Part shown: positions 22,401-29,576 of the stretch, one piece after another
Layout: each line of letters begins with the position of its first letter
Position numbering within the stretch: the first letter of the stretch is position 1
Source of the DNA: an uncultured Methanobacterium sp.
GTDB taxonomy: Archaea > Methanobacteriota > Methanobacteria > Methanobacteriales > Methanobacteriaceae
Direction of reading: 5' to 3'
Length of the DNA stretch: 64,000 nt
NCBI RefSeq assembly: GCF_963666025.1
Contig: NZ_OY762552.1
Coordinates: 682,001 to 746,000 of the forward strand
Made by a program: the position numbers and the translations under genes
Notes under the pieces: generated by a model
Told to the model about the DNA's origin: nothing
The model's database searches: none
What the model saw: only the letters and a program-made list of their open reading frames with translations

Positions 22401-24193
22401 CCCGGTAACATATTCACTATGATAAAGTCAGTTTTAACCTCATCATCACTACCCATGGCGTTAGTTGTTGTGAGTTTTACAGTGTAATTACTTGCAGTAT
22501 TGTAAGTCCAGGTAGGATTCTGCAAAGTACTATCCACAATTCCATCATTATCAAAGTCCCAAGCCCAACCAGTAGGATTATTACTGCTAGTATCATTGAA
22601 CTGCACAGTTAAAGGTGAATTTCCAGTTACAGGTGTCGCTGTGAAGTTTGTTACTGGTGGCAAACCATAATTACCAGAAATGTTGCCACTTCCAGTTACT
22701 GCACTATCACCCTGCTTAGTACCATTATCTGAGTACAGGAAATTATTGGTAATGTTGTTGTTATAACAATAACCGCCCACATCGCCCACATTCACCGCAT
22801 ACACATCAGCACTGTTAATCCTATTGGAATCCACCAAATTATTATTAGATGATGAATACAGTTTCACACCTTCATTAGAAGCTGGAATAGCATCCACATT
22901 ACTCCCCATAGATGCGGAATTATTACCTATAGTGGTTATGTTGTTGTTGGTAATGTTATTGTAGCAAGAAGCATAGGTCCCAATACCCATACTGTAGTTA
23001 CCCACACCAGTAATCACATTCCCTGTAATGGTTTGGTAACACGCAAACCATAACTCCAACACATACACAATATGGGCTGCACCATAAACAGTGTTCCCTG
23101 TAACCAGGCTAGGTCCAAGTTCTATAACACCAGTATAACCAAAGTTTTCCAGGTATACCGGGTAGGAAAAGTGTGGTGCTACTGCACTAATATTGTTATC
23201 AGTAACTACCGTGTTTACTGCAAAGCTACTGACATGGAGACCATTGGCATAACTTTTTGTTTCATCATCTCTAATTCCCACGGTGCTGATATTGTTGTTT
23301 GAAACAACATTACCTGTAGCCGGAACAGAAGATGTTCCCCCAATATCTAAACCATAAGCATAGGAATAACCAGTAGTTGTGATATTGTTACCAGTCAGGT
23401 TATTACCACTGCTCTTCATTATACGAACACCAAGCAAAGTGTCGTAATCTCCATATATCAAGCCATAATTTGTGTTAATGGTGTTACCTGTGAGTGTGTT
23501 GTTGTTAGACCCGTTGGCTATGAATAAACCTATGGTCGGGTATACTCCAGGCTCCGGATATGCAGTCCAGTCTACATCCGCAGAAGCACCAGTAGTATTT
23601 ATAGTGTTGGAATTAAACAGGTTAAAACTGGAATTTTCCAGATAAACACCATGATTAAAACCTCTACTTTTACCAGTCCCGGCACCAGTAGTTAAAATGG
23701 TATTGTCTAAAAACTGATTATTAACCGAATTAACCAGATGCACACCATAACTTTGACTGTTCTGATTAGTTATGATAACATTATTAGCAACAGTACAATT
23801 CTGCGTACCATAAAGAACAACAGAACCATCACTAACTGCACCATTATGATTAGTGTTATTAATAACCAGATTTGTTATATTAGTTCCCGAACCCTCCTGC
23901 AAGATAGTAATAGTACCATTCAAGAGGGTTCCCGTCTTATCACTGCTAGTTAGATTTAAGGGACGATCAATATACATGTCCTTACCAATAATCGTACCAG
24001 AATAATCTAACACATCACCAGATTGAATACTCGTATCATTAATGTAACCAATCTCATCGAAATAATTACTATACGATTCATTGGTGATGTTATATACATT
24101 GGCCGCACTAACCGCACCAACACTACAAACAAAAAACAAAAATAAAGTCAACACTAAAATTATTAATTTACCATTATTCTTTTTCACCAACAC
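16490..24193 (-). CDS. giant adhesin-like surface protein ALP3 with PQQ-like propeller, PKD and BspA-type leucine-rich modules
   Basis: 2567 residues, the largest protein here. The start is GTG at 24193 with GAGGAGG seven bases upstream. Modules in order: signal peptide (1-30, ending VSA); beta-helix to about 505; four PKD domains (about 509-852), each with W[AS]WDFDNDG; a PQQ-like propeller of eight repeats (GSYDKKLYAL..PDG, WSYTTG) at 858-1202; two PKDs; BspA/LRR_5 repeats (LTSVTI..V.SIG..AF..C) at 1372-1602; one PKD; a second LRR_5 block at 1695-2022; then the shared C-terminal beta-helix ending in NWWGSNDDP. LRR_5 and PKD modules in other organisms serve in adhesion; the ligand here is unknown. 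Part of the second LRR block is a fresh 138-bp duplication. Confidence 0.88.
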   Translation of the reverse strand: MLVKKNNGKLIILVLTLFLFFVCSVGAVSAANVYNITNESYSNYFDEIGYINDTSIQSGDVLDYSGTIIGKDMYIDRPLNLTSSDKTGTLLNGTITILQEGSGTNITNLVINNTNHNGAVSDGSVVLYGTQNCTVANNVIITNQNSQSYGVHLVNSVNNQFLDNTILTTGAGTGKSRGFNHGVYLENSSFNLFNSNTINTTGASADVDWTAYPEPGVYPTIGLFIANGSNNNTLTGNTINTNYGLIYGDYDTLLGVRIMKSSGNNLTGNNITTTGYSYAYGLDIGGTSSVPATGNVVSNNNISTVGIRDDETKSYANGLHVSSFAVNTVVTDNNISAVAPHFSYPVYLENFGYTGVIELGPSLVTGNTVYGAAHIVYVLELWFACYQTITGNVITGVGNYSMGIGTYASCYNNITNNNITTIGNNSASMGSNVDAIPASNEGVKLYSSSNNNLVDSNRINSADVYAVNVGDVGGYCYNNNITNNFLYSDNGTKQGDSAVTGSGNISGNYGLPPVTNFTATPVTGNSPLTVQFNDTSSNNPTGWAWDFDNDGIVDSTLQNPTWTYNTASNYTVKLTTTNAMGSDDEVKTDFIIVNMLPGPVADFTATPVSGYAPLTVQFNETSLNNPTSWAWDFDNDSVIDSTLQNPTWTYSTAGNYSVKLTATNSVGSDDEVKTGYIMVNVDPLPVANFTATPVSGYAPLTVQFNDTSSNSPKLWAWDFTNDGMWDSTLQNPTWTYNTPGNYTVKLTVFNLDGSDEEVKTNYITVNEVVTPVADFTASPVNGVNPLTVQFTDTSSNDPTSWSWDFDNDGVIDSTLQNPTWTYSAVGNYTVKLTATNIAGSDDEVKTGYVNVLLAGLADTSWPKFGGDINNTGLSDYVGPQNNIILWSYTTGASISYAGPSIASDGTIYIGSGDGNVYALNPNGTVKWTYHTGSAIYGSPAIGTDGTIYVGSLDNNVYALNPDGTLKWNYTTGAAIYGSPAIGADGTIYVGSYDKKLYALSPDGKFKWSYTTGNYIYYATPAIATDGTIYIGSYDGKLYALSPSGKFKWSYTTGGRIYGSPAIGADGTIYVGSYDKKLYALNPDGSFKWNYTTGSYIYGSPAIGADGTIYIGSRDSKIYALSPDGKFKWSYTTGSWIYGHPAIGADGIIYIGSRDNNVYALNPDGTVKWNYTTGGYIYGSPAIGADGTLYIGSYDGKLYAFNMFVPGADFSADRTEAGVPVTIHFTDLTYGGATAWEWDFNGDGIVDSTEQNPNYTYTSVGNYTVTLNVSNPLGNSTKSSNIVFSALPPVSNFTSSITSGLLPLTVQFTDHSLYATAWAWDFDNDGVIDSTEQNPTYTYQTKGNYTVKLTTTNAFGSDDEIKEGYINVSEFSPASDFTYTSNGSSITITGYVGSGGRVVIPSTIDGLPVVKIDAWVFSSINSITSITIPNSVTTIGPYAFSSCNGLTSIVIPDSVTDLSYFVFSYCSNLKNATLGEGLFAVGSSTFKQCTSLESIIFGSHVTEINMESFLGCSALTSIIIPDTITWIDAYAFHQCSGLTSVTLSKNLNYIGENCFGYCNALTSIIFKGNAPTTVGMFWAERGTVYYYPNATGFTTPTWQGLPCYQVSAPVANFSTSAISGNTPLTVQFTDQSMSATAWAWDFNNDGTIDSTLQNPTWIYDQVGTYTVKLTVSNPFGFGNDEELKTAYINVTPVRADGFSYTGNGTSITIIGYTGSVVDVVIPGEIDGLPVTVIANNAFQGSTTLTSVTIPNCVTSIGNNAFKGCTSLTSVIIGSGVTSIGSSAFSGCTALNSVTLPNNVTSIGSSAFSGCTNMTSVTIGSGVTSISDYAFNGCTALTSVIIPDSVTNIGYYAFQNCAKMTSVTIGSGVTSIGDYAFNGCTALTSVIIPDSVTNIGYYAFQNCAKMTSVTIGSGVTNIGGYAFNGCTALTSVIIPDRMTNIVFYAFNGCTALTSVTIGSGVTSISNNAFFGCTNMTSMVFKGNAPTVGSNWAQGCTNLIVYYYSNATGFTTPTWQGHPCYPILVFNNRSGLIYSTIQAAIDDVNTINGDTITVNGGSYTENVVVNKNLILSALGLVNISALNSSSPVFWVTGSGSGTTIYGFVISGGSCGVCFQDADNCNISNNTIQNNLEGVLIQGDSDNNIIINNVIRNNTWNGVLVLDASSTGNRIVNNTEVSGNDVGIKLYYATLNVVEGNNVTGNDWAGIWLYNATYNTIGNANTVSGNQEGIVLQNNANNNVISGNIVRNNTWNGILIPDATCSGNVISQNTEISGNNIGIDLFYAIGNSVQGNNVTGNDWAGIWVYNGVNNTIADGNTVSNNPEGIFIENSSNIVVSGNSLVNNLRNGVYISNSSLVQVTGNGNISGNQVGVGLASSSNCQISNNTVSGNGWLGVWANNAHDSTIMGNLISANGQEGVLIENGAYNVTVSQNTIRNNIYHGIIVVGVDNNTIDNNTEISGNNIGILLQNASGNLVSSNLVTGSGWIGVCVLDTSLNNQVLSNNITDNPVGVRVDTDSSSNVVNNNSITGSQYGLTYAGTNNTLNATSNWWGSNDDPAVQIQGNVNYTPWITH
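18481..18756 (-). repeat. 138-bp tandem duplication in the ALP3 leucine-rich block
   Basis: Sequence from 18481 repeats from 18619 with identity over at least the first 103 bases and only a few changes after. The unit equals two 23-residue LRR_5 repeats, so the reading frame is kept. It shows a recent change in repeat number. Confidence 0.85.
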
Positions 24194-24692
24194 TACTAAG
24201 CCTCCTCATGTTTTATCAATTAATAAATCAAGTATACTTTAATTTTTTTCAAATATAGTTTAATTATTGGTATAATATATAAAGTTTACGATCCCGGTGA
24301 AAATGGAAACTTATTGAAGGTTAAGTAAAGGGTATAAACAAAAATACTTTTAAACATAATTTGTCTTTATTTGCGAAAAAACAATAATAAAACCAATTAA
24401 AACAGGATTAATTGTCCAAAAACCAACAATAACCTTACAAACCCAATTTCATATGCCAAAAACCTTAAAAAAACTTATCCACAACATTAAACCTAAAACC
24501 TAATATAAAAAAACAGATGATAAAACAATAGTCTAACCCGAAAAAATAGGTTTGTGGAAAAAATGGATCTAAAAAACAATACCATAATTTTCCATTCCTT
24601 TTATACAAAAATAAAGTAAGGGATTAAATTCCCCTTAATCTATTTTGATTTTTCACAGTTTAATCATTTTCTGGATTGTTTCTGTGGCTTTT
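24194..24692. other. intergenic region between ALP4 and ALP3, copy of the ALP3-ALP2 spacer
   Basis: Holds the ALP3 promoter and palindrome (24233-24258) and AT-rich sequence with no supported gene. It is the duplicate of 15979-16489 and keeps the same order of conserved short blocks. Confidence 0.65.
24233..24258 (-). promoter_or_regulatory. ACTTTA-N7-TCAAAT palindrome before ALP3
   Basis: ACTTTAA at 24236-24242, six bases, TCAAAT at 24249-24254, with the TATA-like TTATATATT some 20-25 bases upstream on the coding strand. Nearly identical to the ALP2 element and surrounded by duplicated sequence. Confidence 0.5.
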
Positions 24693-27600
24693 TTAGTGTG
24701 TGATCCATGGAGTATAATTCACATTTCCCTGAATTTGTGCACCAGGGTCATTGTTTGATCCCCACCAGTTGTTAGTGGCATTTAAGGTGTTGTTGGTTCC
24801 AGCATAGGTTAACTGCCATTGACTGCTATTTTCTATGTTGTTGTTGTTCACTAAGTTAGTGGAGCTATCTGTGTCTACACGAATTCCAATGGGATTACTA
24901 GTGATGTCATTGTACAATATCTGATTGTTCAAGGAAGTATCCAGAAGGCAAATTCCCATCCATCCACTATTTGATACCGGGTTCGAGGTTATGTTGTTTC
25001 CGTTGGCATTTGAAAGTAGTATTCCAATATTATTTCCAGATATTTCAGTGTTATTGTTGATTGTATTGTTGTTGGCGCCGATGAGGATTATTCCATGTAG
25101 TGTGTTGTTTTTGAGGGCATTCTGGGTTACAATGATGTTGTAGGCGTTGTTTTCTATGAGTATTCCTTCAGCATCGTTATTGGATATCACATTACCACTT
25201 ATTATGGTGTCGTGTGCATTGTTAGCCCAAATACCAATCCAGGAGTTACCTGTGATATTATTGGAGTTGACTAAACAATCTGAAGATCCTGCTAATCCCA
25301 CACCTACCTGGTTGCCTGAGATATTATCGTTGCCTGTCACCTGAACAAGGGAACTATTAGAGATGTAGACTCCATTTCTGAGGTTATTGACCAAACTGTT
25401 ATTATTCACAGAGACATTTACACTGTTTTCAATGAATATACCTTCCGGATTATTGGAAACAGTGTTTCCATCCACAATTGAGTTATTTGAACCATTATAG
25501 ATCCAAATTCCAGCCCAGCCATTTCCAGAAGCATTATTGCCCCGAATAGTGTTCCCGATGGCGTAGAACATGTTAATACCAACGTTATTTCCTGAAACAT
25601 TATTATTAGATATGGTGTTGTTGTTGCAAGTTGCATCGGAGATAAGTACACCATTCCAAGTGTTATTTCCAACAATGTTCCCGATGACATTATTGTTACT
25701 GGAATAATTTTGCAATACAATTCCTTCCGGATTACCGGAAACAACATTTGCATTACCTATAACGTTGTTTGAGGAATTATATAACCATATTCCAGCCCAA
25801 CTATTCCCCATAACATTGTTACCTTCAACTATGGTTTGCAGGGCATTGAACAGATCTATTCCCACTTTATTTCCTGAAATTTCTGTGTTATTTGAGATTA
25901 TATTGTTGTTACTAGTTTCATCTGGGATGAGTATACCATTCCATGTGTTGTTTGTAACAGTATTCCCTGTGATGTTGTTATTACTTGTATTGTTTTGTAG
26001 AACAATTCCTTCTTGATTACCTGAAACATAGTTATTTGAAACCAGATTTCCTGTTGAAGTGTTTTCAAGAAGAATTCCATAGTTTAGGTTCTGATTATTG
26101 GAAATGTTGTTGTTTTTAATATTGTTATTTTTACTGCGATAAAGGTGGATTCCACTAGAATTTCCTGAACCAGATATAATAGAACCCTGAATTATATTGT
26201 CATTTACTGTATTATTGTTGGAATTGGTGTATAATTTTATTCCATCGTTTCCTTCGGGGATTGAATCGCCATTAGGAATGTGTACTGCAGAATTATCACC
26301 AGTAATGGTGATGTTGTTCTGACTGATATTATTGTATTTAGAACCAATTGTAGCAATACCTAAACTGTAATTTCCCACACACGTAAGTACGTTGTTGGTG
26401 ATGGTATGGTCACTGGCAGCGTATAATTCGATTGCGTAGTTTATATTGGCCATTACATTTACAATGTTTCCAATGATACTGACGTTTTCCAGTCCTCCAT
26501 AGTTTTCCAGGTAGATTCCGTAGGCATAGTTATTGGCACTGGAATTTATCTGATTTCCAGAAACAATGGTGTCTTCTGAATATGCACTTACTTTAACTCC
26601 ATTTGCACAGCTGTCTCCAGAGGTATTGATATTGTTGTTTGAAATAACATTCCCTGAACATATGGACTCATCATCTGCACCCATAACTTCCAGACCATAA
26701 CCATATGTATAACCTGTGGTGTTGATGATGTTACCAGTAACATTGTTTCCACTGCAATCCTCACACAAGCGGACACCAAGGATGGTGTCTAAACCTGATG
26801 CACTCATAGAATTGTAATCTGTAATTATAGTGTTATTTTTGATTATGTTGTTGTTAGATCCATCAAATAGGAACACTCCCAGAGTGGGGTAAATTCCTGG
26901 TTTGGGGTAGGGTGACCAATCAATATTTCCTGCAAAACCAGTTGTATTTATAGTGTTATAACCCAACACATTGGAACTGGAACCTTCCACGTAAACACCA
27001 TAAGTGGTGCCAGTACCTGTACCTTCAGTGGTTACATTGTTATCATTGATTTGATTGTTATTGGAACCGCTCATTAAGTGAATACCATAACTGCCTGTTT
27101 TACCTAGGGCGGTAAAGTTATTGTTTGTAATATTGTGACCGCTAGCCAGATACAACTCTAAAGCATATGCTTCATTAGCTGTTGCAGTTACATCGTTACC
27201 AGTGATAGTGATGTTATTAGGTTGTTGGAAGAAATTTTCCAGATAGACACCATAAGCAAAATTATTTGCTTTGGCACTGATATCATTACTTGAAACAAGA
27301 GTGTTTTTAGTATATGCACTTACCTTAACACCGTTGGCATAACTATTTCCAACTGTGTGGATAGTATTTTTTGAAAGAATATTTCCAGATGATTCCAAAC
27401 AACCATAAGTTCCTACGATTTCCACACCATAAGCATAGGAAAATCCATTGGTGTTAATTACATTACCTGTGAAATTATTTCCACAACTTTCCTGGTGTAT
27501 ACGAACACCTAAAAGAGTGTCAAACCCCGTGGTACTGTGTATCAAATTGTAATTTGTGGTTATAGTGTTATTTGTGAAATTATTGTTGTCAGAAGCACTG

Positions 27601-28280
27601 TACAAGAACACACCAGTTGTAGCATACACTCCACCATTCTGCCAAGTTGACCAGTCAACATCAGCTGAAGATCCAGTTGTTTTTATGTTATTTGAATCAA
27701 ATTGATTAGAACTGGATTCTTCTAAATAAACACCACAAGTGTATTTACCATTACCTTTTTTTGCAGAACCCGTGCCATCACCAGTGGTGGTGATATTATT
27801 TCCATTGATTTTATTGTTATTAGAATCAATTAAACAAATACCATAACTACTATATCCTTCTTGACTTGTGATGATCACATTGTTGGTTATGGTGTTGTTG
27901 TCTGATTCAGTGATGACTATAGTTCCCGGAGCAATGTTTCCATTGTGGTTAGTGTTGTTGAATACCAGATTGGTAATATTAGTCCCTGAACCACTAGTTA
28001 GAATGTTAATGGTTCCATTAAAAATAGTTCCTGTCTTATTACTACTAGTTATGTTCAGAGGACGATCAATATACATATCTTTATTTTTTATTACTCCTGA
28101 ACAATCTAAAACATCTCCACCAACGATGTTCGTATCGTTAATATATCCAGATGCGTTGAAATAATTATTATACGATTCATCAGTGATGTTATATACATTA
28201 GCCGCACTAACTGCACCAATAGTAGCGCAAGATAACAACAAACAAGTTATTATCATAGTGAGCTTAATTCCTTTTCGCAA
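24693..28280 (-). CDS. adhesin-like surface protein ALP4, beta-helix only
   Basis: 1195 residues from TTG at 28280, chosen because AAGGAGGG lies six bases upstream and the protein then begins MRKGIKLTMIITC, a clean signal peptide ending VSA; the open frame extends to 28349 but adds a non-signal leader. After the common ANVYNITDESY region the whole protein is parallel beta-helix repeats (NDNNFTNN, NNTITNN style), with no PKD, propeller or leucine-rich insert. The C-terminus is the shared NWWGSNNDP, PWITH end. It may represent the basic form from which ALP2 and ALP3 grew by module insertion (inference). It is divergent from the ECF T gene and shares that promoter region, including the ACTTTA palindrome at 28351-28375. 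Confidence 0.87.
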   Translation of the reverse strand: MRKGIKLTMIITCLLLSCATIGAVSAANVYNITDESYNNYFNASGYINDTNIVGGDVLDCSGVIKNKDMYIDRPLNITSSNKTGTIFNGTINILTSGSGTNITNLVFNNTNHNGNIAPGTIVITESDNNTITNNVIITSQEGYSSYGICLIDSNNNKINGNNITTTGDGTGSAKKGNGKYTCGVYLEESSSNQFDSNNIKTTGSSADVDWSTWQNGGVYATTGVFLYSASDNNNFTNNTITTNYNLIHSTTGFDTLLGVRIHQESCGNNFTGNVINTNGFSYAYGVEIVGTYGCLESSGNILSKNTIHTVGNSYANGVKVSAYTKNTLVSSNDISAKANNFAYGVYLENFFQQPNNITITGNDVTATANEAYALELYLASGHNITNNNFTALGKTGSYGIHLMSGSNNNQINDNNVTTEGTGTGTTYGVYVEGSSSNVLGYNTINTTGFAGNIDWSPYPKPGIYPTLGVFLFDGSNNNIIKNNTIITDYNSMSASGLDTILGVRLCEDCSGNNVTGNIINTTGYTYGYGLEVMGADDESICSGNVISNNNINTSGDSCANGVKVSAYSEDTIVSGNQINSSANNYAYGIYLENYGGLENVSIIGNIVNVMANINYAIELYAASDHTITNNVLTCVGNYSLGIATIGSKYNNISQNNITITGDNSAVHIPNGDSIPEGNDGIKLYTNSNNNTVNDNIIQGSIISGSGNSSGIHLYRSKNNNIKNNNISNNQNLNYGILLENTSTGNLVSNNYVSGNQEGIVLQNNTSNNNITGNTVTNNTWNGILIPDETSNNNIISNNTEISGNKVGIDLFNALQTIVEGNNVMGNSWAGIWLYNSSNNVIGNANVVSGNPEGIVLQNYSSNNNVIGNIVGNNTWNGVLISDATCNNNTISNNNVSGNNVGINMFYAIGNTIRGNNASGNGWAGIWIYNGSNNSIVDGNTVSNNPEGIFIENSVNVSVNNNSLVNNLRNGVYISNSSLVQVTGNDNISGNQVGVGLAGSSDCLVNSNNITGNSWIGIWANNAHDTIISGNVISNNDAEGILIENNAYNIIVTQNALKNNTLHGIILIGANNNTINNNTEISGNNIGILLSNANGNNITSNPVSNSGWMGICLLDTSLNNQILYNDITSNPIGIRVDTDSSTNLVNNNNIENSSQWQLTYAGTNNTLNATNNWWGSNNDPGAQIQGNVNYTPWITH

Positions 28281-28350
28281 TTTTTTCCCTCCTTGATCAT
28301 TTCCTTTAATAAAATTTACTTTAAATAGATTATATTTAAATATTTCCATT

Positions 28351-28407
<57 letters not shown>

Positions 28408-28434
28408 TAATCCATATACCTACAATAAAAATAT

Positions 28435-28567
28435 GACACCCGTAGGGTCCAGTAAACCTCCTTAGTTTTCCTAATGGTGTCAAAATTAAGGGACCCTAAA
28501 ACCAGACGGGTCCCTTAAACCCTATTTTAATATAAAAAGAAATTCCCACAAACTTTGGGGACAAACA
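28435..28567 (+). promoter_or_regulatory. candidate structured leader RNA before the ECF T gene
   Basis: Three complementary sets are visible. GACACC (28435-28440) pairs with GGTGTC (28476-28481). AAGGGACCC (28488-28496) pairs with GGGTCCCTT (28508-28516). AGGGTCC (28444-28450) can instead pair with GGACCCT (28491-28497), giving a pseudoknot that excludes the second helix. Downstream, TTCCC (28543-28547) can pair with GGGGA (28557-28561), which is the ribosome binding site. This is the layout of a translation-controlling riboswitch. No known class was recognised. Confidence 0.5.
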
Positions 28568-29443
28568 GTGAAACTAACCACCATCCACCCTGCAGTCTAT
28601 GTTTTATACTACTTCATCCTGATAATATTCGCATTCTTATACAACGATCCCTACTATCTTATATCATTTTTAATTTGTATCTCAGTTTTAATAGCATTAC
28701 AGGGCATCAGCCAGGAATTTAAAAGCATAATCAAGTTTTTCATTCCCATGTCCATTCTGATTATCATTTTAAATCCACTAACATCCCACGTTGGAACCAC
28801 CCAGATATATATTGTGGGAAACTTCTCCATCACACTGGAAGCACTGGTTTATGGAATTTTAATGAGTGTTTCCCTGTTAATTATATTGTTAGTATTCTCA
28901 TCTTACAATCGAGCTGTTTCATATCAGGAAATGCTTTACCTTTTTTCAAAGCGCTTCCCCCATATCTCAATGGTAATCATAATGGCACTGCGTTTTGTTC
29001 CCCTGTTAAGCTACAGATTAAGTGAGGTAAATAAGGTCTCAAGTTTCAATGAAAAGAAAACTACCGATGGAAAATGTGAATCCAGGATTGAAAAAATTAA
29101 AAAAACCGCAAATATGTTGGCAGTGGTTGTTTCATGGTCCCTTGAAGAATCCATGCTCACTGCAAAGTCAATGAAAGCCAGGGGATACGGCATTAAAAGG
29201 AGAACCAATTATCTTTCATATAAAATCAAAAAAATCGATTACATCTTTTTTCTATTCATAGGGATAACCGTCATGATAAGCATCTTTGGTCTCCTGGAGG
29301 GATACGGTAGAATAGATGTTTACCCCACCATTAGCTTCAATATTTCAGAAAACATTCTGAACATTTACTACCTTGCATTTCTGTTTTTATTGAGTCCAAT
29401 CATTTATTTAGAACTAAAAGAAAGGCTTTTATGGCTAAATTAG
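28568..29443 (+). CDS. ecfT: ECF transporter T (transmembrane coupling) protein
   Basis: Membrane scaffold linking the S component to the ATPases of an energy-coupling factor importer. 291 residues, about six membrane helices, and the family signature SMKARGYG near residue 206, which forms the coupling helix touching the ATPases. Start is GTG at 28568 with GGGG six bases upstream; that GGGG can be sequestered in a small hairpin. The fused double ATPase gene follows 133 bases later. No S gene is adjacent; the S gene at 38577 shares the same promoter palindrome and lies next to cbiZ, which points to corrinoid as cargo (inference). A CbiQ role in cobalt or nickel uptake with CbiM is the alternative. 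Confidence 0.85.
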   Translation: MKLTTIHPAVYVLYYFILIIFAFLYNDPYYLISFLICISVLIALQGISQEFKSIIKFFIPMSILIIILNPLTSHVGTTQIYIVGNFSITLEALVYGILMSVSLLIILLVFSSYNRAVSYQEMLYLFSKRFPHISMVIIMALRFVPLLSYRLSEVNKVSSFNEKKTTDGKCESRIEKIKKTANMLAVVVSWSLEESMLTAKSMKARGYGIKRRTNYLSYKIKKIDYIFFLFIGITVMISIFGLLEGYGRIDVYPTISFNISENILNIYYLAFLFLLSPIIYLELKERLLWLN

Positions 29444-29576
29444 AACAATAAAAGAACTGATCAAGTAATATGTGATTTTTAAATCTTTACTGTCGGATTA
29501 TTTAAGTTACCGTACCTGGAAAAATTTACCCATACTGAGAGTTTACTTATACGAGAATATTGAGGAGGATTATTAA

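Noticed and set aside
16481..24193. Several plus-strand frames of 60-174 residues across ALP3 (and similar ones across ALP1, ALP2, ALP4)
   Set aside because: They lie opposite repetitive coding sequence, recur wherever the repeats recur, lack ribosome sites and resemble no family.
28435..28516. Cobalamin riboswitch
   Set aside because: The conserved B12-box and core sequences are not present; only generic pairing is seen, so it is reported as an unknown candidate.
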